Below, in pieces: positions 7,488 to 14,819 of a stretch of DNA of 27,305 nt. How positions within the stretch are numbered: position 1 is the first letter of the stretch; every line of letters starts with the position of its first letter. The notes under the pieces are model-generated. The model did no database searches, had not been told where the DNA came from, and worked only from the letters and a program-made list of their open reading frames with translations. This DNA comes from JAYVJH01 sp043777595 (GTDB lineage Bacteria > Bacteroidota > Bacteroidia > Cytophagales > Spirosomataceae), in NCBI GenBank assembly GCA_043777595.1, contig JAYWHT010000111.1:1-27305 (forward strand), in the 5' to 3' direction. Made by a program: the position numbers and the translations under genes.

Positions 7488-8606
7488 TTAAAGTTCTGTT
7501 CTTGGATCGTAGCTTCGCAGGCTATAGTCGTCTCGCCAGTCGATTGGTTTTTTGCTTGTTCGGCCTGCATTTTCGTTACATTCTTTACAACCACTCTGAA
7601 CAATCACGGGGCCAACCAATAGTGGCACGGTTGGCTCGGCGGCAATTCCGAGTGCGTCTCGCAATATAAAAATACGTTTGTAACTCACTGAGGTTGTCTC
7701 AAAATAACCCAATACCTGCTCGGTTGGGTCTTCTTTGCATACTATATTGCCTCTGATATTGGCTGGCGGAGCGTCAAAAATACTACCAGTGTTATTGATT
7801 TGCGTATTGATGTTTGTCCAATAATTATAAGCACCCTTGGTGAGCGAATATTGAGCTATTTCCAAATAATACGGTCGGCGAGAGTTATAGGGTACAGTCG
7901 TTACTTTTTGTTTGAGTGTGTTGCCATTTATTAGGTTGTCGGAAGCCAACAAGATTTGGCCATATTCTTTATTTATTTCCCAGCAGGGGCTGCAACACTC
8001 GTTTCGATATACGATTGGCCCAGGACAAACTTCGGGCCTGCATACTCTATCAGAACAAGAGTACAAATACCGATAGTTAGTAGCCGTCCAGCGGTAGTAG
8101 TCTCCTGTGGTTTTGTTGTCTTTGGTTTCAAGCGTAACTTCAAACGTATTTTTTTTCACACCAGACTCCGACCTTTGTTCTATCAACTGACTGCTTAGTT
8201 TGTCTATTTCTGGTACGGGTCGTAGGGTTTCGGGCGTAGATTCGTAGTTTCGCCCCCCTGTCTGAATAAAAAGCTGATAGCTACGCCCCACAACGGCTTT
8301 TTGGTTGGTAGCCGTCTGATAATCACCTTTACCTACGTCTGCCAAGTCGTAGCGATTGTTAAGATTGTCCAAAACATACACCTTTGCACCAATAACGGGC
8401 GGTGTAGCATCTTTTTCCAAAAAAGCTATGGTACGAGTAAGCCTAACCCTAAACGGCTCTGACTGATTGCTGATAGTGGCATTGACAATTAGTTTTTTAT
8501 TAGTTGTCAGTAGCTTTGAGTCTGAGTAAGGGTCCACGCAATTTACCAGAACTATGGATATAATCAGACCTGTAAGTAGTATCAAATAAGGTTTTGTGTT
8601 TATCAT
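7488..8606 (-). CDS. DUF4249 domain-containing lipoprotein
   Basis: The 372-residue product begins with a lipoprotein signal peptide: a hydrophobic core (residues 8-21) and a lipidation cysteine at Cys23 in VLVNC. The following region (about 37-130) matches the DUF4249 pattern of Bacteroidota, a beta-rich domain beginning LIVNATISNQSEPFRVRLTRT and continuing through GAKVYVLDN. DUF4249 lipoproteins typically accompany TonB-dependent receptors and may act as surface or periplasmic partners in uptake; the biochemical role is unknown. A dense cysteine group (184, 189, 194, 204, 205, 208) and another CxxC near the C-terminus (GCKEC) suggest disulfides or metal binding. It starts only 29 bases after hisIE, so it may be co-transcribed with that unrelated gene, and precedes the receptor gene. 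Confidence 0.85.
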   Translation of the reverse strand: MINTKPYLILLTGLIISIVLVNCVDPYSDSKLLTTNKKLIVNATISNQSEPFRVRLTRTIAFLEKDATPPVIGAKVYVLDNLNNRYDLADVGKGDYQTATNQKAVVGRSYQLFIQTGGRNYESTPETLRPVPEIDKLSSQLIEQRSESGVKKNTFEVTLETKDNKTTGDYYRWTATNYRYLYSCSDRVCRPEVCPGPIVYRNECCSPCWEINKEYGQILLASDNLINGNTLKQKVTTVPYNSRRPYYLEIAQYSLTKGAYNYWTNINTQINNTGSIFDAPPANIRGNIVCKEDPTEQVLGYFETTSVSYKRIFILRDALGIAAEPTVPLLVGPVIVQSGCKECNENAGRTSKKPIDWRDDYSLRSYDPRTEL

Positions 8607-8635
8607 CGCTTTTTTTGGTTGAGTAATCTATGGAT

Positions 8636-9253
8636 TTATCTATGCCTTTTCTGCAATACACTAACTACATCGTCCAAATCAATGTTTCGATGTTCTAATA
8701 AAATCAAATAATGAAACAACAAATCGGCGGCTTCGTCTTTAAATAAACCGTCGTTATTGTCTTTGGCCTCAATCACCAATTCAACGGCCTCTTCGCCTAC
8801 TTTTTGCGCTATTTTATTGATTCCTTTCTTGAATAAACTACTGGTATAAGACGTGTCAGACGGGTTGTTCTTGCGGTCTCTGATAATAGTTTTTTGTAAA
8901 TAATTCAAGAAAGAAGCCCGCCCTTCGTTGGTTTCTTCAAAACAAGTGTCTGCCCCAGTGTGGCAAGTTGGGCCATCGGGCTGGACTTTTATCAAAATTG
9001 TGTCTTGGTCGCAGTCTATCAATATTTGTTTGACGTTTAGGTAGTTATCAGACGTTTCGCCTTTTGTCCAGAGTCGTTGTTTGCTACGACTAAAAAACGT
9101 AACTCGGCCTTCGGATACTGTTTTTTGATATGCTTCATGGTTCATATAACCCAGCATCAGCACTTTATTGGTCTGGTCGTCTTGGATTACAACTGGTAAA
9201 AGTCCATCGGTTGTTTTACTAAAATCGGGCGGGCGTGTATTGGGTTGGGACAT
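8636..9253 (-). CDS. hisIE: Bifunctional phosphoribosyl-AMP cyclohydrolase / phosphoribosyl-ATP pyrophosphohydrolase
   Basis: This 205-residue cytoplasmic enzyme catalyses the second and third steps of histidine biosynthesis: hydrolysis of phosphoribosyl-ATP to phosphoribosyl-AMP and opening of its adenine ring. The N-terminal HisI domain (about 15-110) shows FFSRSKQRLWTKGE (53-66), the metal-binding DCDQD (80-84), and the zinc-ligating cysteines in CHTGADTC (97 and 104). The C-terminal HisE domain (about 115-205) shows KVGEEAVE (151-158) and DEAADLLFH (173-181), its magnesium-binding acidic residues. Length and domain order are normal for fused HisIE. No other his gene is in the window; it lies between an SDR gene 40 bases upstream and a DUF4249 gene 29 bases downstream, all reverse, so it is detached from any his operon here. 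Confidence 0.95.
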   Translation of the reverse strand: MSQPNTRPPDFSKTTDGLLPVVIQDDQTNKVLMLGYMNHEAYQKTVSEGRVTFFSRSKQRLWTKGETSDNYLNVKQILIDCDQDTILIKVQPDGPTCHTGADTCFEETNEGRASFLNYLQKTIIRDRKNNPSDTSYTSSLFKKGINKIAQKVGEEAVELVIEAKDNNDGLFKDEAADLLFHYLILLEHRNIDLDDVVSVLQKRHR

Positions 9254-9293
9254 TGTTTTTTATAGTAAAAATAACAGAAATCAGTCAAAAATA

Positions 9294-10067
9294 TTAGGCT
9301 GGCGTAACATAAGCTGCCGTGATGCCGCCGTCCACCACAAACTCAGTACCTGTAACAAACGACGACTCGTCAGAACCCAAAAACACACAAGCCTGCGCCA
9401 TTTCTCGTGCCTCACCAAAACGCCCCATCGGAATATGCACCAGACGGCGTTGTTTTTTTTCTTCGGTATTCAAAAACTTCATCAGCAACTCTGTTCTCAA
9501 TGGACCTGGGCAAAGGGCATTGACTCTGATGTTTTCTCGGGCATGAATAACGGCCAACTCTCTCGACATCGACAGTACCGCCCCCTTGCTGGCTGTGTAA
9601 GCAATCTGCGGAGTGGCTGCACCCAACAAAGCTACAAACGAGGCCGTGTTGATGATACTCCCGCCACCTGCTCGCTGCAAAGCTGGGATTCCGTACTTAC
9701 AACCAAAAAACACACCCTTGACGTTGATATTCATCGTCAAGTCCCAGACCGACTCTTCGGTTGTCATGGCGTTGTCGTCGTCAGAGTGCATGATGCCTGC
9801 ATTATTGAAGAGAATATTGAGCTTGCCATAAGTTTGCTCGGCCACAGCTACCATATTTTGGCAGTCAGCGGCTTTTGATACATCGGCTCGCACATAAACT
9901 GCCCGACCACCAGCCGCCACAATCATATCGACAGTTTCTTGGCCAGCCATGTCATTGACATCGGCCACTACAATGGCTGCACTTTCTTGGGCAAATAAAA
10001 GAGCGGTTTCCCGGCCTATGCCGCTACTACCGCCTGTGATGAGTGCTACTTTATCTTTGAGACGCAT
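9294..10067 (-). CDS. Short-chain dehydrogenase/reductase (classical SDR)
   Basis: The 257-residue protein is a complete classical SDR. It shows the nucleotide-binding TGGSSGIG (11-18), ADVND after the second strand (35-39; the acidic residue there favours NAD over NADP), NNAG (88-91), and the catalytic set Asn115, Ser143, Tyr157 and Lys161 (YTASK). The C-terminal pattern CPGPLRTEL and the ending SSFVTGTEFVVDGG are typical of the glucose-1-dehydrogenase/FabG-like group. The substrate cannot be deduced. It is the first gene of a reverse block followed by hisIE after 40 bases, and a good promoter (10132-10164) plus a tandem 8-bp repeat leader (10074-10105) lie in front of it. Confidence 0.93.
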   Translation of the reverse strand: MRLKDKVALITGGSSGIGRETALLFAQESAAIVVADVNDMAGQETVDMIVAAGGRAVYVRADVSKAADCQNMVAVAEQTYGKLNILFNNAGIMHSDDDNAMTTEESVWDLTMNINVKGVFFGCKYGIPALQRAGGGSIINTASFVALLGAATPQIAYTASKGAVLSMSRELAVIHARENIRVNALCPGPLRTELLMKFLNTEEKKQRRLVHIPMGRFGEAREMAQACVFLGSDESSFVTGTEFVVDGGITAAYVTPA

Positions 10068-10073
10068 GAAAAT

Positions 10074-10105
10074 ATTGAGTTATTGAGTTGTTGGGTTACT
10101 GAGTG
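10074..10105 (-). repeat. Four tandem 8-bp units in the SDR gene leader
   Basis: Read on the reverse strand the units are CACTCAGT, AACCCAAC, AACTCAAT and AACTCAAT, ending 6 bases before the start codon. The two units nearest the gene are identical. The array lies between the predicted -7 box (10132-10139) and the ATG, so it would make up most of the 5' untranslated region. A closely similar four-unit array precedes ald (24309-24340). Confidence 0.7.
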
Positions 10106-10131
10106 AACATCTAACACTCTGTGTCCAAAAC

Positions 10132-10164
10132 CAAAATTACGGCTTATTTATGAATCATTCCAAA
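10132..10164 (-). promoter_or_regulatory. Bacteroidota-type promoter for the SDR-hisIE genes
   Basis: On the reverse strand a TTTG -33 box (10161-10164) is followed after 21 bases by TAATTTTG (10132-10139), an exact TAnnTTTG -7 box. Both elements and the spacing match the Bacteroidota housekeeping promoter. Transcription should begin near 10125, placing the 8-bp repeat array in the leader. Confidence 0.65.
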
Positions 10165-10220
10165 ATAAATAGCGTTTTATGTTCGTTGGTAGTTCATAAA
10201 TTTATAAATCAATCAAAATC

Positions 10221-10559
10221 ATGAAAAACTTAGTAGCATTTTTGTTCGTTAGTATGCTTTCGTTTGGGGCAATGGCCAAAGGCGAAAAAGAAGTAAAAAT
10301 CAAGACATCGGCTATATGTGATATGTGCAAAGAGCGCATCGAAAAAAACTTAACACTCTCGAAGGGCGTAAAAGAAGCGGTTTTGGACTTAGAAACAAAA
10401 ATCGTAACTGTCAAATACAACGATAAAAAAACTGACGTAGGCCAGCTTAAAAAAGTAATTACAGCCACAGGCTACGATGCCGACGAAATAATGGCCAACC
10501 AAAAAAGCCACGACAAACTACCAAGTTGCTGCCAAAAAGGAGCAGAGCCACACCATTAA
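10221..10559 (+). CDS. Secreted heavy-metal-associated (HMA) domain protein
   Basis: The 112-residue protein has a signal peptide (residues 1-19, ending GAMA) and one HMA domain (about 24-90) of the ferredoxin-like metallochaperone fold. The metal-binding motif is CDMC (Cys33 and Cys36), in the place of the usual GMTCxxC loop but without its Gly-Met start. Secondary-structure order matches the family (KEVKIKT, then a helix after the motif, KEAVLDLETKIVTVKY, and the final ITATGYDAD). A tail carries Cys103-Cys104 and a terminal His-His pair, which may add metal ligands. Export places it in the periplasm, so it would bind Cu(I) or another soft metal there. No metal pump or regulator is adjacent. 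It stands alone, with 274 bases before the next gene. Confidence 0.85.
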   Translation: MKNLVAFLFVSMLSFGAMAKGEKEVKIKTSAICDMCKERIEKNLTLSKGVKEAVLDLETKIVTVKYNDKKTDVGQLKKVITATGYDADEIMANQKSHDKLPSCCQKGAEPHH

Positions 10560-10802
10560 AAATAAAAACTATGCTAAGTAGTTAAGCAAATTTATTTATG
10601 CAATAAACAAATGTAATCTACTGATAAGCAACACCATACACTAATAATTGCACGAGCGATACCATCTTAATTGTGTTATCACTTACCACACAACTGCTTT
10701 TGTTTGTGCAAGTTTGCCGCTTTATTTTGTTTTTATAACCTACCAAAACTATGCTCGTTTGTGCCTGTCGATTGATTATGATAGACCTATTTGGAAAACG
10801 TT

Positions 10803-10810
10803 TATATTTG
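10803..10810 (+). promoter_or_regulatory. Possible -7 box for the retropepsin-GT4 pair
   Basis: TATATTTG matches TAnnTTTG and lies 23 bases before the ATG at 10834. A TTTG at 10790-10793 is too close (9 bases) to be its -33 box. A single CATTCAAT unit (10825-10832), the same octamer as in the tandem leader of ald, lies between this box and the start codon. Confidence 0.4.
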
Positions 10811-10833
10811 TGAAATACTGATCACATTCAATC

Positions 10834-11226
10834 ATGTCTATCATAAAAGCACCTCTCCTTTTTGTAGGCTCTCTCGGCGAAAAACACATTTATACGCTCA
10901 AAGACAGTGGGGCTAACCTTTCTTGTATACACTCAGACCAAATCAAAGACTTGGAAATACCTCGACCTTTGGGACGAATACGACTGATTGGTACGGCGGC
11001 GGTAGGACATTCGGGCGGCGTTCCGCACATAGAAGTAACAGAAGCCATACGCCTTGATTTTTATATAGACGATGTACTATTATATGATGAGTTTCTCGTC
11101 ATTCTGGGCCTTAGCGAAGATGCTATTATTGGCGCAGCAACCATGAAAAAATGGAAAATAAAATTAGATTTTGAGTATGACATCGCAATAGTAGACCCCA
11201 AAGTAGCCAAAATGCAGTTGATATAA
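10834..11226 (+). CDS. Retropepsin-like aspartic protease domain protein
   Basis: The 130-residue cytoplasmic protein consists of a single pepsin-fold half. The catalytic motif is DSGA (Asp24-Ala27, in LKDSGANLSCI), the form used in retroviral and bacterial single-domain aspartic proteases that act as homodimers. A second typical segment, DAIIGAATMKKWKIKLDF (about 96-113), corresponds to the ILG(x) hydrophobic-hydrophobic-Gly motif followed by a helix. No signal peptide or membrane segment is seen, so it should be cytoplasmic. Substrates of these bacterial proteins are largely unknown. It is followed after 17 bases by a glycosyltransferase gene on the same strand, suggesting co-transcription, though a functional link is not evident. 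A non-proteolytic role is possible. Confidence 0.78.
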   Translation: MSIIKAPLLFVGSLGEKHIYTLKDSGANLSCIHSDQIKDLEIPRPLGRIRLIGTAAVGHSGGVPHIEVTEAIRLDFYIDDVLLYDEFLVILGLSEDAIIGAATMKKWKIKLDFEYDIAIVDPKVAKMQLI

Positions 11227-11243
11227 ACACCCCACCCCCACAA

Positions 11244-12455
11244 ATGCGTATTTGTTTTGTCATGGCAGGTCTGCCACACTATTTTAAGTTGGTGCTAAAT
11301 AAACTCTCCACTGACTATGGCGTTGAAATAGTGCTTATTAAACCCGTCCAAAAAGGCCAGAGCGTAGGCTCTGGTGTACGTGAAGATGCCAATGATTTGA
11401 GTTTCAAACTCATTGAATTGGACGAGTACAAAACATGGTATGGCAAAGCATTTTTTGAAGACTTACTGCCAACCCTCAAAACCATACAACCCGACGTAGT
11501 TGTGATGAGCGCATGGCCGTATTTTATGCAATTTGTGTTAAATCCTGTCTTTTATTTTAATTTCAAAAAACTCAAAACTAAACTCATTTGTAGAGATATT
11601 CCGTTTAATATCGCTGAATGGGGCAAAGTCCGAGAGTATTATTATTCCAATCAAAACCTAACAGAAGATTTTTGTACTGAACAAAAAACACTCAAAGGTT
11701 TTTTAGCTTTTTGGGGAATCTCGGCTTTGCGTAAAGTTTATCTGCCTCTGGCCGATGCCCACATCAACTACATTGACGAAGCGTATAATATCATAGGTAG
11801 TTATGGCGTACCCAAACAGAAAATATTTGTTACAGCCAACTCGCCAGATACAGACGAGTTACTTGTTGCTTTTGAAGAAGTCAAGAAACGTCCTTTGATG
11901 TTGCCCAAAAATCCATACCGATTGATTCACGTAGGGCGATTAGTAAAGTGGAAAAGGATAGACTTGATAATTGAAGCAGTCAAAAATTTAAAAAATAAAT
12001 TTCCTCAGATAGAGCTTGTGATAGTAGGATACGGCCCCAACGAAGAAAACCTAAAACGATTGGTAGCCGAATCAGACATTCAAGATAGAGTTCAATTTGT
12101 TGGTGGTATTTATAACTCTATCGATTTGGGTCAATACCTGCACGAATCGGCTATTTATGTTTTGGGAGGTATGGGTGGGCTGTCAATCAACGATGCGATG
12201 TGTTTTGGGAAAGCCGTGGTTTGCTCAGTAGCCGATGGTACAGAAAAAAGATTGGTACATGAAGATAAAAACGGACATTATTTTGAGAACGGCAGTAGCG
12301 ATAGTCTTACCAAAGTATTAGATAAACTACTGTCCGACCAAAACAAAATAACCCAATTTGGGCAACAATCATCTGAAATAATAAGAGAACAAATCAATAT
12401 CCATACCGTGTTAAAGGGCTATATCGACGCTTTTGAGTTCGTGTTAAAAGTATAA
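11244..12455 (+). CDS. Glycosyltransferase family 4 protein
   Basis: The 403-residue protein has the two Rossmann-like domains of GT-B enzymes. The N-terminal half begins RICFVMAGLPHYFK. The C-terminal donor-binding half runs from HVGRLVKWKRIDLIIEAV (229-246; Gly231, Arg232 and Lys237 contact the donor phosphates in the family) through LVIVGYGPNEENLK and VQFVGG. The EX7E motif normally found near the end is altered: the aligned positions are Gly309 and Asp317 in GGMGGLSINDAMCFGKAVV. Some GT4 subgroups have a comparable GGL(S/A)-N variant. It would transfer a sugar from a nucleotide donor to a lipid, protein or polysaccharide acceptor in the cytoplasm. It is 17 bases behind the retropepsin-like gene and converges with the DUF5916 gene. 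No other polysaccharide genes are near, so the product is unknown. Confidence 0.88.
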   Translation: MRICFVMAGLPHYFKLVLNKLSTDYGVEIVLIKPVQKGQSVGSGVREDANDLSFKLIELDEYKTWYGKAFFEDLLPTLKTIQPDVVVMSAWPYFMQFVLNPVFYFNFKKLKTKLICRDIPFNIAEWGKVREYYYSNQNLTEDFCTEQKTLKGFLAFWGISALRKVYLPLADAHINYIDEAYNIIGSYGVPKQKIFVTANSPDTDELLVAFEEVKKRPLMLPKNPYRLIHVGRLVKWKRIDLIIEAVKNLKNKFPQIELVIVGYGPNEENLKRLVAESDIQDRVQFVGGIYNSIDLGQYLHESAIYVLGGMGGLSINDAMCFGKAVVCSVADGTEKRLVHEDKNGHYFENGSSDSLTKVLDKLLSDQNKITQFGQQSSEIIREQINIHTVLKGYIDAFEFVLKV

Positions 12456-12478
12456 ATAATTAGCCTCATTTGTTCTCA

Positions 12479-14650
12479 CTATACATTCCACCAATAAGTG
12501 AGCTTAAAGACGATAGCACGGGTTTTGACCATAAAGTTTTCGGGCAAATAATTGTCGGTATAAACAAAATAAAAATCTGAAGCTGGTTTGTAGCGCCATT
12601 GCAGACGGGTATTGAGGTTCATATTTTTGGCCTGAGAATTATACTGAAAGAACGTTGTCCAAAACAAATTATTGGTAAACGTAACATCGACCCTCGGCCC
12701 CACGAGCCACAGTTCTATCTGGTTGTAGGGTGCAGGCATCTCGATTTTGTTATAGTCTGCCGTAAACTTAGCCGCCACATAAGGCTGAAAACGATAGCCG
12801 ATTGTGCCTCTGAGATTGAGCCTTGTGCCGTTGGCAAAATAACCACCATAGCGACTATTGGCTTGTACGGTCAGCCTGTTTCGGGGGCTACTCGATAACT
12901 CCGTCCCCCAGGCGTTCCAGTTGTGTTCAGAGCCTTCGGCGAGTTTGGGTTTGCCTGAGTTGGTAGGGTCGGCGGCGGCAAACAATTTGACATAATTATT
13001 GGCTATCCAGCCAGTTACCGAGGCTCTGTTTCTAAAATTGAAGATATAAGCCATAAAAGTTTCTCGGTCAGTCAGGTCGTTTTGATTATTCCAAAATAAA
13101 GTCGCCTGCGTGAATGGCCCGTGACTAATCAGTATTTTGCTATCTACAAAAAACAAATAACTCGTATTTGGTGAAGCCATCTGGTAGCCTTTCCGAACGG
13201 CATTTGGTACAAAACCCACCTCAGCATTGTAGTTTTTGCCTACAATTTCGTGCCGCCCCTGTGCCGAAAACTTTGTATTGCTATAATTTAAACTACTGGC
13301 AAACGAAAACTCACCGCCAGACACATTGGGGCTAAACGACTTCAAGACAACGGCCTTGCCCGTCCAGACATTATTGGCCGATGCCAAGTTATACTCCAGT
13401 CCAATATTTCGATTATAAGCCGAATAACCAGTATTGACTTTGGCATCGTAGCCAATAGATTGTTTATTGACGAGCAACAACCCTATATTTGAGCGAGCAA
13501 AAACCTTGCGCTGCAAAGCCACAACGGCAAAGTTCTGGGCTGGCAGATTATCTTGGTCTTTGGTTTGTGTGTCCAAGATGCCAATACGCCAGTTTTTATC
13601 TAACTTCCCACTGAGCCTCGCCCCGAAGGCAATCGGAACGCCCAGCCCTATGCGCCTCGAAAAAAATGGACGAAGCGACTGAAAACCAAAATTGGCAAAC
13701 AAATCAGCGTTTTCAAGAAAAAACTGACGGCGTTCTGGAAAAAATAACTCAAAACGATCTAAGTTCGTTTGTTGTACGTCCACCTCTACCTGTGAAAAAT
13801 CGGGGTTTATTGTCAAATCTAAATTTAAAGATGAATTTAGAGCAATTTTAGCATCGCCACCCACGTCATACTTAGTTTGTAAGTCTGTATTTTTTTCAAA
13901 ATTTTTGGAAACATTGGCCAACACAAACGGAATGATTGAAATATTTTTGCCAGCAGGTGGTAGCGGCTTATCCCATACCAATACACCTGCAAAACCTAAA
14001 TTGGCCGACTGAAACTGCCGAGGCACAGGCGCCCAAGCCGATTTTTCGTTGGTTGAAATATCCAAACGACTGACATTAAAACCCCAGCGAGTTTGTTCGG
14101 GGCGGTATCGAATAGATTTAAACGGTATGGCGGCCTCCCAAACCCAGCGGTCATTGTAGTTTTTGGTTGTGCTTGTCCATTTATTATCCCAGTTCAAGTT
14201 CATCTGTCCACCGTCCGACTGTTGCCCGTCCCAGATAGCCCCTGCGGCACTTGCGCCAAAGCTAAAACCATTTGTTAGGTCTTCAAATGTGTCCATGACC
14301 ACAAAAAGATTATCGTTGGCACCAAAATTAAAATCTCTTTTCAACGATTCGACAACAAATGCACCTGGCTTGGCTTTGTAGCTAATGGCCAATATATATA
14401 AATTGTCTCGGTCGTAGCAGAGCCGCACTTCTGTTTTATTGTTAGAGTAACTTGTATCGGCTGGCGTAATCATAAAAAAGTTTTTGGCAACTTCGGTTTG
14501 CTGCCAAGCTGCATCGTTTTCTAAGCCATCGACTTGAATAGCTGCCGTTTTTTCAAATATGTGGTATTGATAGGCTTCATTTTTTTTCTGTGCAAAAATT
14601 TGAAAAGTAATTAAAAATAAACTTAAAAGTAGTCGGTATTTTTGTTTCAT
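12479..14650 (-). CDS. DUF5916 protein with N-terminal CBM9-like domain
   Basis: The 723-residue protein begins with a signal peptide (about 1-20, ending IFA, followed by QKK). The next 190 residues resemble the carbohydrate-binding family 9-like domain found in this family: IQVDGLENDAAWQQ, then TEVRLCYDRDNLYILAISYKA, DNLFVVMDTFEDLTNGFSF and WVWEAAIPFKSIRY. From about 235 on is the DUF5916 region, with NPDFSQVEVDVQQTNL and FFPERRQFFLENADLF as its most recognisable segments, followed by many alternating beta strands to a C-terminal YWWNV, consistent with an outer-membrane barrel. The function is unknown; members are widespread in Bacteroidota and Gemmatimonadota, and some lie in polysaccharide-related loci. 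The gene converges with the GT4 gene with a 23-base gap and no hairpin. Confidence 0.88.
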   Translation of the reverse strand: MKQKYRLLLSLFLITFQIFAQKKNEAYQYHIFEKTAAIQVDGLENDAAWQQTEVAKNFFMITPADTSYSNNKTEVRLCYDRDNLYILAISYKAKPGAFVVESLKRDFNFGANDNLFVVMDTFEDLTNGFSFGASAAGAIWDGQQSDGGQMNLNWDNKWTSTTKNYNDRWVWEAAIPFKSIRYRPEQTRWGFNVSRLDISTNEKSAWAPVPRQFQSANLGFAGVLVWDKPLPPAGKNISIIPFVLANVSKNFEKNTDLQTKYDVGGDAKIALNSSLNLDLTINPDFSQVEVDVQQTNLDRFELFFPERRQFFLENADLFANFGFQSLRPFFSRRIGLGVPIAFGARLSGKLDKNWRIGILDTQTKDQDNLPAQNFAVVALQRKVFARSNIGLLLVNKQSIGYDAKVNTGYSAYNRNIGLEYNLASANNVWTGKAVVLKSFSPNVSGGEFSFASSLNYSNTKFSAQGRHEIVGKNYNAEVGFVPNAVRKGYQMASPNTSYLFFVDSKILISHGPFTQATLFWNNQNDLTDRETFMAYIFNFRNRASVTGWIANNYVKLFAAADPTNSGKPKLAEGSEHNWNAWGTELSSSPRNRLTVQANSRYGGYFANGTRLNLRGTIGYRFQPYVAAKFTADYNKIEMPAPYNQIELWLVGPRVDVTFTNNLFWTTFFQYNSQAKNMNLNTRLQWRYKPASDFYFVYTDNYLPENFMVKTRAIVFKLTYWWNV

Positions 14651-14750
14651 GTTTTGTGGTTTGTCATTAAAAAAGAAAAGCCTGTCGGTATTTACTCATT
14701 GCTATTTTGTAGTTTTTTTGGCATGAATATTGAGAAAGGTAACATCATAC

Positions 14751-14781
14751 TTGTAAAAAAGCATGAAAAAGTGTTATTTTG
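14751..14781 (+). promoter_or_regulatory. Possible promoter for the PpiD-like gene
   Basis: CTTG (14751-14754) is followed after 19 bases by TTATTTTG (14774-14781), one base off the TAnnTTTG -7 box. Transcription from here would begin after the ATG at 14763, which supports the downstream start at 14820. Confidence 0.35.
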
Positions 14782-14819
14782 CAAGTCAATACAAAAATTT
14801 AAACCTTGAGAAAGGAATC

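Noticed and set aside
9168..9878. Forward ORF of 236 residues across hisIE and the SDR gene
   Set aside because: Both reverse genes carry full family motifs; the forward frame is a composite shadow with no protein character.
10560..10833. A small gene in the gap between the HMA and retropepsin genes
   Set aside because: The longest candidate (about 20 codons from 10751) has no leader signals or recognisable content, and no RNA cloverleaf or strong hairpin is seen.
14763..14819. Start of the PpiD-like gene at 14763
   Set aside because: The family begins a few residues before the membrane anchor, as the ATG at 14820 gives, and a likely promoter lies over or beyond the upstream ATG.
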